Shown: positions 8,092 through 16,528, numbered from the stretch's first letter. The stretch is DNA of 64,000 bases from UBA1926 sp036732005 (GCA_036732005.1 DAINDF010000004.1:62001-126000), one strand, 5' to 3'. Notes: generated by a model from the letters alone, not told the origin. Translations and numbers: made by a program.

Positions 8092-8829
8092 ATGGAATTC
8101 CGCGTCATCAGCATCGGGAGCCTCGCCGCCCATCCGTTATGGGACGAGCGTGTCCCCGTCCGCACCGGGCACACGACAACAACGCTTGTGCGCGCGCCCG
8201 CGATCGGCGAGCGCGGCCGCGAGGTCGTGCTGCTGGTCGACCCGGGGCTGCCCGAGCCCGCGCTGGTCGCCCGGCTGCGGGAGCGGGCGGGCCTCGGGCC
8301 CGAGTCGGTGACGCATGTGTTCCTGACCAGTTTCCACCCGGAGGCCCGCCGCGCAATCACGGCCTTCCCGGACGCGGCGTGGCTCGTGTCTGAGGCGGAG
8401 CGTGAGGCGGCGGGCGTGCCGCTGGCGCAGTCGCTCGGGCGGCTCGCCGAGACGAAGCGTGCCCTCGACGCGGCGGGCGAGGAGTTCCCCGAGGACCAGC
8501 GGGCGTTGATGGAGGTCCTGGCCCGGGATGTCGCGATCCTGCGGCGGTGTTCGCCCGCGCCCGACCAGATCGCCGCCGGCGTTGACCTCTTCCCGCTGCC
8601 CGGGTTCAGCGCGGGGTCTGCGGGGCTGCTGCTCGCGGGGCGGGAGACGACGCTGATCTGCGGCGACGCGATCCCGACGATCGAGCATCTCGAACAGGGC
8701 AAGGTGCTGCCCTCGTGCGCCGACACCGATCGCGCCAGGCAGAGCTTCCAGGAGGCGGTCGAGATCGCCGACCTGCTCGTGCCGGGGCGGGACAACCTGC
8801 TGGTGAACCGGACGCGGCGTCCGTTCTGA
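8092..8829 (+). CDS. metallo-beta-lactamase-fold protein with degenerate metal site
   Basis: 245-residue protein whose strand order and motifs follow the metallo-beta-lactamase fold: LLVDPGLP near residue 47, HVFLTSFHPEARRAI near 75-89, GFSAGSAGLLLAG, and TLICGDAIPT, which normally carries the bridging Asp. The key HxHxDH metal motif should sit at residues 79-87, but the sequence there reads TSFHPEARR, keeping only one His. It may use an altered metal site or have lost hydrolase activity. There is no signal peptide. The gene starts 26 bases after a GC-rich stretch with no clear ribosome site. Confidence 0.72.
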   Translation: MEFRVISIGSLAAHPLWDERVPVRTGHTTTTLVRAPAIGERGREVVLLVDPGLPEPALVARLRERAGLGPESVTHVFLTSFHPEARRAITAFPDAAWLVSEAEREAAGVPLAQSLGRLAETKRALDAAGEEFPEDQRALMEVLARDVAILRRCSPAPDQIAAGVDLFPLPGFSAGSAGLLLAGRETTLICGDAIPTIEHLEQGKVLPSCADTDRARQSFQEAVEIADLLVPGRDNLLVNRTRRPF

Positions 8830-8864
8830 GGTGGGCGCCCCGCGCGGCGGGACAAAAACAAGAG

Positions 8865-8890
8865 GGCCCCCGGGGCTTGGGCCGGGGGCC
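8865..8890 (+). terminator. hairpin terminator after MBL-fold gene
   Basis: A 9-base-pair perfect stem (ggcccccgg / ccgggggcc) with an 8-base loop, 36 bases after the stop codon, followed by gatcttcctc, a modest pyrimidine tail. Confidence 0.6.
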
Positions 8891-9273
8891 GATCTTCCTC
8901 TCTCCCCCACCCGGGCACGCCAGAGGCGTCTGCGGGGGCGGACCTCTCAACCTATGTGGTGCGGCGGGACGAGGCAAGGCCGGGGCGGGCCCGGCCTCTG
9001 GAAGTAGGTGTATCCCGAGGTCGGGCGGGGCCGCGGCCCGATCGTCGGAGTTTCGCCCGGGGGCGTGAGTGTGGGGCGTTTGTCGCGCTTTCACTGACGG
9101 ATCAACTCTCACCCGCCGAGTCGCGGGAACGACCGAGCAGGACATCGAGTTTCGGCGACGCGGGAGGCTGCCCTTCTTCTCCCGCGCGGGCAACGGCACG
9201 ATCCCGGCGACCGGGCGCCCCCTCGTGGGCGCGCCCGGCCCGTCGGCTCGACGGCGCATGTGGCTTCCGGTTG

Positions 9274-9303
9274 GACCCCGGCTGTGTCGGCCGGGGTCTT
9301 TCC
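9274..9303 (+). terminator. hairpin terminator with no upstream gene
   Basis: A 9-base-pair perfect stem (gaccccggc / gccggggtc) with a 7-base loop followed by tttcc. The nearest upstream gene ends at 8829 and already has its own terminator, so this hairpin may end a noncoding transcript or attenuate transcription into the gene at 9463. Confidence 0.6.
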
Positions 9304-9462
9304 GTGCGCGCGTGGATCTGCTTGACGCGATTGAGGGGAGAACCCGCGATCTGTTCTCGGGCCCGGGCTTTGCATGGGGCGCTGCTCGTCGGCGCGTCAC
9401 AATGCTCGATGGCCGCCTTTGCGCAGGCCGCCGCTCGCACCAGTTGTACAAGGGGTTCGGAG

Positions 9463-10884
9463 ATGAAGAGCATCAGCACCGCCGTCTGCGTCGTGACCGT
9501 TCTCGCCTTCCCCGCGCTCGCGCAGGACAGCGCCTCGACCCGGTCGGACGCGTCGCGCGTGCTCACCCTGACGGGCGAGCCCGTCGGGGCGCCGCTGCCT
9601 GTCGATCGGGCGGCGGGCGACTTCGCAACCACGCTCGACACCGCGTTCACCTACCAGGGCCGGCTCGAGGAATCGGGTGCGCCCGCGAACGGGCGTTACG
9701 ACATCCGCTTCACGCTCTACGACGATATGGGCGTGCTCGTCGCGGGGCCCATCTGCGTCGACAACATCACCGTCACCGACGGGCTCTTCACCGTCGAGCT
9801 CGACTTCGGCCCGGTGTTCAACGGGGATGAACGCCGACTCGAGATCGGCGTGCGAGCCGGCGGCGCGCTGGGCAACTGCGATATCGGCGTGTACACCACG
9901 CTCACGCCGCGCCAGGCGATCAACCCCACGCCCTACGCCATCAGCCTGCGCCTGCCCTTCGCGGGCTCAAGGCTGCTGCCCGACGGCGATGTCTTCTCGA
10001 TCCTGAACACGACGACCGAGGTGTCGTCCTCGGGCATCCGGGGCATCATCGGCACCCCCGCCGTCTTCGGGTTCGCCGACAGCGCGGGCGTGCAGGGCGA
10101 TTCCAGCCAGCTCATCGGCGCGGGTGTGCTGGGCATCAGCGACGAGTATGTCGGCGTGATCGGGTATTCCGCCGGCGACGGCGGACGCGGCGTCTTCGGG
10201 CGCACCGACGGGCCCAACGCCGAGGCCGTCTGGGGCTGGGCCACCGACGCGAACTCCAAGGCGGTGTACGGCGAGGCCTCCGACCCAACGAGCTGGGCGG
10301 GCTATTTCAGCGGTCGGTCGTACTTCAACGGCAATGTCGGCATCGGGATCTCGAACCCGACCTCGACGCTGCAAGTGAACGGCACGACGCGGACCAACGC
10401 CTTCCAGATGACGACCGGCGCCGCGGCCGGGCGGGTGCTCACAAGCGACGCCTCGGGCAACGCCGCCTGGCAGGCGCCGGCGCCGACGAGCAACACCGCG
10501 CTCTTCGTCAGCGGCGGGGGCACCGTGCCCAGCGCGACCACCCAGTTCCTCTCGCCGGTGCTGACCGTCACGATCTCCTCGGGGCAGAAGATCCATGTCG
10601 TCGCCAACCAGGCCTTCGGTTCGACCATCGTCGGCGGGGCGGCGAGCCTTGATCTCTACATCGGCTACCGCGTCGCGGGCAGCGGGGGGGTGCCGACACT
10701 CCTTGGGGGCGGCATGTTCGACATCCGCGTTCCCCAGAACACGCGTCTGCCCTTCGGCGTCAGCGCCGTGATCTCGGGCCTGCCCGCGGGAACCTACGAG
10801 GTGGGAATGGCAGGCGATGACGACGGGAACGGGAACTGGAACAACAACGAGTGGGGGTATGTCAGCGTGGTGGTGCTGAACTGA
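9463..10884 (+). CDS. secreted fibre-like surface protein
   Basis: 473-residue exported protein. The signal peptide is MKSISTAVCVVTVLAFPALA. The mature protein starts with a beta-rich region (TAFTYQGRL, YDIRFTLYDD, a sandwich-like fold common in planctomycete surface proteins), then Gly-rich repeats in VFGRTDGPNAEAVWGW, and a segment with FNGNVGIGISNPTSTLQVNG, the signature of phage tail-fibre and trimeric-adhesin-like stalks. The C-terminus is a small beta-sandwich. A structural or adhesive role at the cell surface is likely; no enzymatic motif is visible. The ATG at 9463 follows ttcggag, a weak ribosome site. The next gene, on the opposite strand, ends 8 bases further on. Confidence 0.82.
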   Translation: MKSISTAVCVVTVLAFPALAQDSASTRSDASRVLTLTGEPVGAPLPVDRAAGDFATTLDTAFTYQGRLEESGAPANGRYDIRFTLYDDMGVLVAGPICVDNITVTDGLFTVELDFGPVFNGDERRLEIGVRAGGALGNCDIGVYTTLTPRQAINPTPYAISLRLPFAGSRLLPDGDVFSILNTTTEVSSSGIRGIIGTPAVFGFADSAGVQGDSSQLIGAGVLGISDEYVGVIGYSAGDGGRGVFGRTDGPNAEAVWGWATDANSKAVYGEASDPTSWAGYFSGRSYFNGNVGIGISNPTSTLQVNGTTRTNAFQMTTGAAAGRVLTSDASGNAAWQAPAPTSNTALFVSGGGTVPSATTQFLSPVLTVTISSGQKIHVVANQAFGSTIVGGAASLDLYIGYRVAGSGGVPTLLGGGMFDIRVPQNTRLPFGVSAVISGLPAGTYEVGMAGDDDGNGNWNNNEWGYVSVVVLN

Positions 10885-10891
10885 CGCGCAT

Positions 10892-11608
10892 TCAATCCGC
10901 GAACCGCTCGCGGTAGGCCGAGCAGATCGTCTGGATGAACCCGTCGTATTGGATCGGGTCGCCGACCGCCGGGGCAAGGGGCGGATCCGCGTATCGGGTC
11001 GCGGCGTGCTCGGTGTTGTCGCACACGACAACCAGCGCGCACTTCGCTTCCAGGCCCGAGCCGGCCATGCCTTGGCGTGTCGAGACCGAACGCAACTCCC
11101 GGATGCAGTGCTCAACCAGACGGGCGGGGTCGCGGTGTGTCGTGATCTCGTCGGTTCGCAGAGGGGAGCGGAATCGGTCCGCGGCGTTGATCACGAGGAT
11201 TCCCGCGGCGATCGCCCTGTTGCTGTAATGATGCACATGCTCGTGGTGGGCTTCGAGGTCCCGCTTCCGGTTCTTCACCGCCTTGCGGTGCTCGGTCATC
11301 ACCGACTTGAACTCGACCGCGATGTGAACCGTCGCCGGGGTTAATTCTGAGATCGCACCGCTCGGCGGCACTGGCTCGGGGGGCTGCCCGAGGACCAGGT
11401 CGACATTCCAATCGGTGACAGCGACGCGCAGGCGGTGGTTCAGTTCAAAGACGAGCTCGCCGCTCGCGGCCTTCGAGGCGATCGCCGGGCACCGGGCGAT
11501 CAGATCGCCAACAACCGCGTAGCCGAGCGCATTCGAGTGTTTGTTCGACCTGGAGTGATACCCCGCCTCACGCAGGTGGGAGATAAATCCCTGCGGCGGA
11601 GGGCTCAC
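10892..11608 (-). CDS. putative type II restriction endonuclease
   Basis: 238-residue protein with a recognisable PD-(D/E)XK-type core: Asp70 in NVDLVLG, then 28 residues later Glu99-Phe-Lys101 in AVEFKSVM, followed by a helix rich in Lys, Arg and His. I cannot place it in a named endonuclease family. The functional call rests mainly on context: its ATG overlaps the stop of the upstream DNA methyltransferase gene by 4 bases, the usual translational coupling of type II restriction-modification pairs. Cleavage site and specificity are unknown. It converges on the fibre-like protein gene. Confidence 0.78.
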   Translation of the reverse strand: MSPPPQGFISHLREAGYHSRSNKHSNALGYAVVGDLIARCPAIASKAASGELVFELNHRLRVAVTDWNVDLVLGQPPEPVPPSGAISELTPATVHIAVEFKSVMTEHRKAVKNRKRDLEAHHEHVHHYSNRAIAAGILVINAADRFRSPLRTDEITTHRDPARLVEHCIRELRSVSTRQGMAGSGLEAKCALVVVCDNTEHAATRYADPPLAPAVGDPIQYDGFIQTICSAYRERFAD

Positions 11609-12552
11609 GCGGCACCACTGCTTTCGGTGAACTCGAACGACGCCGACAGCGTGGAGGAGAGCCTCGAGCGCGCCATCCCGAAGTACCGGGGTTCGACCTC
11701 GACACCGATCGAATTGCGGTGCATCTGGGCCGCGGCGAGGCAGGTCGTGCCGGTGCCCAGGAACGGATCGAGCACCGTGTCACCGACGAAGGAGAACATC
11801 CCGATCAGCCGGCGCGGGATCTCGACCGGGTACGGCGCCGGGTGCCCACGCTGCACCTCGCCGGTAACATCGCCCCAGATCTGGCGGAACCACGCCTGGT
11901 GATCCGCCTTGCCGATCAGCGAGAGCGCCCGCTGCTCGATCGTTGGGCGCCGATACCCGCCCGGCTTGCGGAACATCAGGATGAACTCGATGTCGCTCTT
12001 GATGATCGCGTTCGGCTCATAGGGCTTGCCGAGCGTGGCGCCGTTGCCGCCGACCTCGGTCTTCATGTTGGCGATCTTGTGCCAGATGATCGGGGAGAGG
12101 GGATCAAACCCGAGCCGCTGACACTCGACCTGGAGGTACGCGTGCAGCGGCTCGACGACATGGCGCCCGTGCTCGCGTCGGGACCGGCACACATCGCCGA
12201 CCACGATGCACAGGCGGCCGCCCGGCGCAAGGGCCGCGAAGCACCGCTCCCAGATCTCGTTCAGGCTGTCAAGAAATTCGCGCCGGTCGTCGATGTGCCC
12301 GAGCTGCGCGTCCGCGACCTCGCCCTCGTACTCCTTGAGGTTCCAATAGGGGGGTGAGGTGACGACAAGGTGAACACCGCCGGGCTCGATCCCGTCGAGA
12401 ACGGCCCTGGAATCGCCGAGGATCACGCTGTGCCGGGTCCGCAGCAGGTCGGAGCCCCGCCTGAGCATCTCCTCCTGGATCTCAAACTTCAGATCGACCG
12501 ATGGCTCGGGCGCGGTCGTCCACCGATCCAGCGGGTTGCGCAAACTGGTCAT
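11605..12552 (-). CDS. DNA methyltransferase (beta class, TSPPY type)
   Basis: Site-specific DNA methyltransferase of 315 residues. The catalytic motif IV is Thr65-Ser-Pro-Pro-Tyr-Trp70, placed before the AdoMet-binding motif I, Asp262-Pro-Phe-Leu-Gly-Thr-Gly. This order defines the beta class, and TSPPY is most often found in N4-cytosine enzymes, though N6-adenine is not excluded. The target-recognition region (residues ~120-230) lies between. It is coupled by a 4-base overlap to a PD-(D/E)XK protein, forming a compact type II system. It lies between unrelated housekeeping and surface genes, consistent with acquisition by transfer. Confidence 0.92.
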   Translation of the reverse strand: MTSLRNPLDRWTTAPEPSVDLKFEIQEEMLRRGSDLLRTRHSVILGDSRAVLDGIEPGGVHLVVTSPPYWNLKEYEGEVADAQLGHIDDRREFLDSLNEIWERCFAALAPGGRLCIVVGDVCRSRREHGRHVVEPLHAYLQVECQRLGFDPLSPIIWHKIANMKTEVGGNGATLGKPYEPNAIIKSDIEFILMFRKPGGYRRPTIEQRALSLIGKADHQAWFRQIWGDVTGEVQRGHPAPYPVEIPRRLIGMFSFVGDTVLDPFLGTGTTCLAAAQMHRNSIGVEVEPRYFGMARSRLSSTLSASFEFTESSGAA

Positions 12553-12583
12553 CGACGGCCTCCGTGCGCCGAGTGTAACACGC

Positions 12584-14029
12584 TCACCCCTTCGCCGAAG
12601 CCCCCACCGTCATCTTCACCGGGATCGAGCTCGGACGCACCCGCGCCGTGAACTCCTCCCAGTACTTGTTCATGATCGTCCGCGTCGCCCAGTTGTTCCC
12701 GTCCGCAAGCCCGCAGATCGTCGTGCCCGGCATCGAGCCCATGCTCGTCGCGATCTCGAGCGCCAGGTCCAGGTCTTTCGTCCGCCCGTCGCCCGCCTCG
12801 ATCCGGCTGAGCAACTGATACAGCCAGCCCGAGCCCTCGCGGCAGGGCGTGCACTGCCCGCACGACTCGTGCTTGAAGAACCGCGCGATGTTCCGCGCGA
12901 CGGCGACCATGTCCGTGTCCTCGTCGAACACCGTCGGGCAGGCCGTGCCCAGGCCCAATACGTTGTACTTGCGCCCGATGTCGAAATCCATCTCGGCGTC
13001 GAACTGGTCGGGCCCGAGGATGCCCATGCTCACCCCGCCCGCGATCGCGCCCTTGAACTTCTTGCCGCGGCGCATGCCGCCGCAGAACTCCTCGACCAGC
13101 GTGCGCAGCGGGATGCCCAGCTCGACCTCGTAGACGCCCGGGCGCTCGACATGCCCCGAGACGCCCATCAGCTTCGTGCCGAACGAGGGCGGCCCGCCGA
13201 CGCTGCTCTCCACGCCCTGCTCGCAGAACCACGCCGACCCGTGCCGCACGATGTCGGGCACATGGCAGAGGGTCTCGACATTGTTGATGATCGTCGGCTT
13301 GCCGAAGAGCCCCTTGATGGCGGGGAAGGGGGGCTTGATCCGGGGCCAGCCTCGCTTGCCCTCGATCGCCTCGAGCAGGCCGGTCTCCTCGCCGCAGATG
13401 TAGGCGCCCGCGCCGCGGTGCACATAGCAGTCCACGCGGAAGCGGGGCCCGCCCGTGTTCTCGCCCGAGTTGATCAGGCCCTTGTCGCCGAAGACGCCGT
13501 GGGCGTACGCCTCCTTCAGCGCCTCCTCGAGCACATGGGCCTGGTGGTGATACTCGCCCCGGATGAAGATGTACGCCTTGTTGAGCCGGCAGGCGTAGCA
13601 GGTGATCGCGATGCCCTCGAGCAGCGAGTGCGGGTCGCACTCCATCAGCAGGCGGTCCTTGAAGGTGCCCGGCTCGCTCTCGTCGGCGTTCACCGCGAGG
13701 TAGCGGCCCTCGATCGCGACCTCCACCCCCGCGTGGGCGTCGCCGACCTCGGCCCCATCCCCGGCCTTGACCGGGGGCAGGAAGGTCCACTTCAGCCCGG
13801 TGGGGAAGCCCGCCCCGCCCCGCCCCCGGAGCGTCGACCGCTTCACCTCCTCGACGACCTCGGCCGGCTTCTGGGTGATCGCCTTGCGCAGGGCCTGGTA
13901 GCCCCCATTCCCGACGAACTCGTCGTACCGGACGAAATGCCGGTCCTTGGGGTCCCCAAACGGGGCCGTCGGGATGTTCTTGAGCAGGTGGTGGCGGTCG
14001 AGGGAGTTCTGGTACTTGGGCTTGGGCAT
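12584..14029 (-). CDS. nuoF: NADH-quinone oxidoreductase subunit F
   Basis: NADH-binding flavoprotein subunit of respiratory complex I, 481 residues, slightly longer than the usual 420-450. Seen: the FMN/NADH glycine-rich loop GRGGAGFPTGLKW (69-81), the segment AYICGEETGLLEAIEGKRGWPR, and the 4Fe-4S ligands Cys390, Cys393 and Cys396 in ESCGQCTPCREG with the fourth Cys in TTICGLADG. No nuoE, nuoG or other complex I gene lies within the window on either side, so it is separated from its usual partners or serves another NADH-linked complex. It contains the only ACGT I found in the window (12960-12963). Confidence 0.95.
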   Translation of the reverse strand: MPKPKYQNSLDRHHLLKNIPTAPFGDPKDRHFVRYDEFVGNGGYQALRKAITQKPAEVVEEVKRSTLRGRGGAGFPTGLKWTFLPPVKAGDGAEVGDAHAGVEVAIEGRYLAVNADESEPGTFKDRLLMECDPHSLLEGIAITCYACRLNKAYIFIRGEYHHQAHVLEEALKEAYAHGVFGDKGLINSGENTGGPRFRVDCYVHRGAGAYICGEETGLLEAIEGKRGWPRIKPPFPAIKGLFGKPTIINNVETLCHVPDIVRHGSAWFCEQGVESSVGGPPSFGTKLMGVSGHVERPGVYEVELGIPLRTLVEEFCGGMRRGKKFKGAIAGGVSMGILGPDQFDAEMDFDIGRKYNVLGLGTACPTVFDEDTDMVAVARNIARFFKHESCGQCTPCREGSGWLYQLLSRIEAGDGRTKDLDLALEIATSMGSMPGTTICGLADGNNWATRTIMNKYWEEFTARVRPSSIPVKMTVGASAKG

Positions 14030-14376
14030 CGAACGGCCTTCCTGCGTCGTGGCGGCGGGTCGGAGCCGACCGGGTCGGGCCGCTCCCGGGCTTCGGTCGC
14101 GGCGGCAGGGCCGATTCTAGCGGGCCCCCGGGCCGAACAGAGTCCTCCGCGCGGGCTTTCGAGGCCCCGGGCGGGGGGGTTATCTGGGCCTAGCCCGCGC
14201 GCTGGCAACGGGTTGTGGAAAAAGAGTTTCCGAATTGGGTGGTCGTCTCTCAGGCCCGTGGCATGTTGGAAGGGTCACGCGATGCGCACGCGTCGTCGTG
14301 CCGTTTGAGGCGTTTCCGACGAGCGAGAGATCCGAACAAGTCTCGATCACACGAGAGAGAAATGAGGAGCGGAGAA
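14030..14376. other. divergent gene-free gap
   Basis: 347 GC-rich bases between nuoF (leftward) and a PEP-CTERM protein gene (rightward). I see no gene, RNA or strong hairpin. It presumably holds both promoters; I could not define them. A good ribosome site (aggagcggag) lies at its right end. Confidence 0.4.
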
Positions 14377-15048
14377 ATGAATATTCGACTTCTGGCGGTG
14401 GCCGGCACCGCGGCCTTTGCGACCGTGGCGAGCGCCGATGTCGCCATCTCGACCTTCACCTTCAGCGATCTGGAGTCCGAGTACTTCACCCAGGACGGCA
14501 TCACGGGCTTCTACACCGCCCGCGCCGGCGGCGACACCTCGGGCGATGTGACCCGGGTCCAGAACCCCGTCGCCGCGACCGCCGAGTACCTGCCCGCGTT
14601 CGCCAACGACGACTCGAGCCTCGCCGATGTGGTCTTCGAGATGTCCGTCTCGAACATCACCACCCTGACCGCCGATGGAGCCGGCTCCTTCACGATCACC
14701 GACCTCGACGGCGACCGCGTCAGCGGCACCCTGACCGGTCAGTGGTCGCGGGCCTTCGCGGGCGCTCCCATCATGTTCTTCACGGGCACCCTGTCCGAGG
14801 TCATCTTCACCGCCGGCGGTGACGGCCTCTTCGAGGGCACCGACGGCATCGGCTTTGTCCTCGACAACTACCTGCTCAACAACGATTTCGCCGGCGGCCT
14901 GGTCCAGGTCTCCTTCGGCCTCGACTCGTTCTTCGACGAGTCCTTCAGCGGGTTCAACTCCCAGTTCAGCGGCACCATCGTCCCGACCCCGGGCTCGCTG
15001 GCGCTGCTCCTCGGGGCCGGGGGCGCCATCGCCCGCCGCCGCCGCTGA
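14377..15048 (+). CDS. PEP-CTERM-like sorted exported protein
   Basis: 223-residue exported protein. The signal peptide is MNIRLLAVAGTAAFATVASA. The mature region is beta-rich and acidic, with many Thr, Ser, Gly and Asp residues, and has no enzymatic motif. The C-terminus has the tripartite sorting tail: PTPGSLALL, a hydrophobic helix, then a run of five Arg. In known systems such a tail is recognised and cleaved by an exosortase-type enzyme; none is encoded in this window. The ATG has a strong ribosome site (aggagcggag). A terminator hairpin follows 29 bases after the stop, so it is probably monocistronic. Confidence 0.85.
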   Translation: MNIRLLAVAGTAAFATVASADVAISTFTFSDLESEYFTQDGITGFYTARAGGDTSGDVTRVQNPVAATAEYLPAFANDDSSLADVVFEMSVSNITTLTADGAGSFTITDLDGDRVSGTLTGQWSRAFAGAPIMFFTGTLSEVIFTAGGDGLFEGTDGIGFVLDNYLLNNDFAGGLVQVSFGLDSFFDESFSGFNSQFSGTIVPTPGSLALLLGAGGAIARRRR

Positions 15049-15077
15049 GTCCGACAGCCCTGATATGCCCTAATCAA

Positions 15078-15110
15078 GGGCGTGGCGGTTCGGCCGCCAC
15101 GCCCTTCTTC
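15078..15110 (+). terminator. intrinsic terminator after PEP-CTERM gene
   Basis: A perfect 11-base-pair stem (gggcgtggcgg / ccgccacgccc) with a 5-base loop, followed by ttcttc. One of the clearest terminators in the window. Confidence 0.8.
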
Positions 15111-15262
15111 ATGCGCGCAAAGAACGGGCGACTCCCAGAGCCGCGGGCCTGAACCGCCCACGCAAACATTCGCCGCCCACCGCCTCAGTTCACGCGTCAG
15201 GCGCGGTCCGCCGTCGCCCCCGCCGCGACCCGCACCATGCGGAGCAGGGCAAGGGATCCACC

Positions 15263-15718
15263 TCAGCGGCGGGACGGGTTGACCGGCGGCTCGGCGCCCA
15301 AACGCCCCGCGTTCGGGTCGCGGATCTCCCGCACGCCGACATCCGCCGAGTCGCGCGACGCGATAAACCGCAGATTGGCGCTCGTCCCCTGGATTCGCAG
15401 CAAGTAGGGCCCGGGCGTCGCGAATTCAATCAACTGGGCCGGCATCCTCGGCGAAGAGGCCGGGCGCACCCCGACCTGCACGAGCGGATTCGACTCACCG
15501 GCGTGCTCGAGCGTGAACGCCCGCACGGCGCCCGCTTCCAGCGCCTCGTTCTCCACGAACGCCCGCGGGGGGTCGATCGAGGAGATATCCACCAGCACGG
15601 CGGCGTCCGACTCGTTCATCACCGTGACGCGCGAGCTCGACGCGGTCTGGCAGCCCACCAGAAGGCAGGCCGAGGCGGCGAGGCCGAAGAGTGCGGTGGC
15701 AAGGCGTCCGTGGCGCAT
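15263..15718 (-). CDS. small lipoprotein
   Basis: 151-residue predicted lipoprotein of unknown function. MRHGRLATALFGLAASACLL leads to a lipobox ending Val-Gly-Cys near residue 23. The rest is a single beta-rich domain. The start at 15718 is chosen over an in-frame ATG 27 bases upstream because ggagga lies 5 bases before it. A short gene on the same strand ends 23 bases upstream, suggesting a two-gene unit. Confidence 0.75.
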   Translation of the reverse strand: MRHGRLATALFGLAASACLLVGCQTASSSRVTVMNESDAAVLVDISSIDPPRAFVENEALEAGAVRAFTLEHAGESNPLVQVGVRPASSPRMPAQLIEFATPGPYLLRIQGTSANLRFIASRDSADVGVREIRDPNAGRLGAEPPVNPSRR

Positions 15719-15741
15719 GGGGTCCTCCAATCCTGGCAGGG

Positions 15742-15930
15742 TCATCGGCGTTCGGGCTCGGTGATCTCAAGTTCCTCGACCGTGGTCCGGCGGACAACCA
15801 CCCGGCGCGACGGGGTCTCTGGGTACGAGCGATCGCCCGATATGGGCCCGGTTCCGGTGGGTGCGGGCCCGTGGAGCCCCTCGAAAAAGCCGGCCCTGAT
15901 CTTCGCCGCGAGCCGACCGAGCCGGCGCAT
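15742..15930 (-). CDS. small hypothetical basic protein
   Basis: Possible gene for a 62-residue protein that is strongly basic at the start (MRRLGRLAAKIRAGFFEG) and ends with a charged stretch containing RRVVVRRTTVEELEI. It has ggaagga about 10 bases before its ATG and ends 23 bases upstream of the lipoprotein start codon, so the two look like one operon. No family is recognised. An in-frame ATG at 15954 lacks a ribosome site. It could be spurious. Confidence 0.45.
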   Translation of the reverse strand: MRRLGRLAAKIRAGFFEGLHGPAPTGTGPISGDRSYPETPSRRVVVRRTTVEELEITEPERR

Positions 15931-16006
15931 CGTGCTGGGGTCCTTCCGGTCCATCCTGAACGAGTGTACGGGCAATCCGCGGGGTCGGACGGCCAAGAAT
16001 GCCGGC

Positions 16007-16528
16007 ATGGGCCAAACCTCGGACACCCTGCTCTTCCGGGAGGTGCAGCCGCTGCACCAGAACCTGATCATCCGCGTGCTCCTCCCGCTGGAGAGCCTCG
16101 TCACCGCGGCCGTGGTTCTTCCGCTTGCGCTCGGGCCGGCGAAGCATCAGCAGACAACCCTGCTGCTCGTATTCGTGGTCGCGGGCATCCTGCTTCCCGC
16201 ATCGCTCATGATGCTCCGGCTCGTCACCGAGGTGACGGAGCGGCGGATCCGGATCAAGTTCCTGCCGTTCCCGGGCCGCGAGATCGACCCCGCGTCCATC
16301 ACAAGCGTCGAGGCGATCAAGTACAACCCGCTCGGCGACGCGGGGGGCTGGGGCTGGCGCGGAAGCCGGAAGTTCCACCGGGTGCTGAATGTCTCGGGAG
16401 ACCGCGGTGTCCACATCCGCTGGGGCGCGGGCAGGACCGATCAGATCCTCGTCGGGTCACGCCGCCCCGAGGCGTTCGCCGAGGCGGTCGACCTCGCGAG
16501 GTTTGCCGCGAGCGGGCGGGCGCCCTGA
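16007..16528 (+). CDS. small membrane protein with PH-like domain
   Basis: 173-residue protein. Two hydrophobic segments near the start (around VLLPLESLVTAAVVLPLAL and LLLVFVVAGILLPASLMML) form a membrane hairpin. The C-terminal ~100 residues are a compact beta domain with GWGWRGSRKFHRVLNV and VHIRWGAGRTDQILVGS, which resembles bacterial PH-like domains found behind such hairpins (DUF6141-like). Function unknown. The ATG at 16007 is chosen because the open frame upstream has no protein-like composition. It converges on a PEP-CTERM gene with a shared terminator between them. Confidence 0.72.
   Translation: MGQTSDTLLFREVQPLHQNLIIRVLLPLESLVTAAVVLPLALGPAKHQQTTLLLVFVVAGILLPASLMMLRLVTEVTERRIRIKFLPFPGREIDPASITSVEAIKYNPLGDAGGWGWRGSRKFHRVLNVSGDRGVHIRWGAGRTDQILVGSRRPEAFAEAVDLARFAASGRAP

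Larger units (their letters stand above)
8830..9462. other. 633-base gene-free region with two terminators
   Basis: No credible coding region is seen on either strand. The region is bounded by two rightward terminator-like hairpins (8865-8890 and 9274-9303). Between them lie a long-range pairing of ccagaggc (8920-8927) with gcctctgg (8994-9001) and two internal hairpins (8928-8943 and about 8978-8996). I could not match this to tmRNA, RNase P, SRP or a tRNA. The last ~160 bases presumably hold the promoter of the secreted protein at 9463. Confidence 0.45.

Noticed and set aside
8920..9001. 82-base domain closed by an 8-base stem, considered as a tRNA or SRP RNA
   Set aside because: It lacks T-loop, anticodon and SRP-conserved sequences; kept only as an unnamed structure.
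14203..14216. tggcaacgggttgt resembles a sigma-54 promoter upstream of the first PEP-CTERM gene
   Set aside because: The spacing between the GG and GC elements is one base short and the final C is absent, so it does not meet the consensus.
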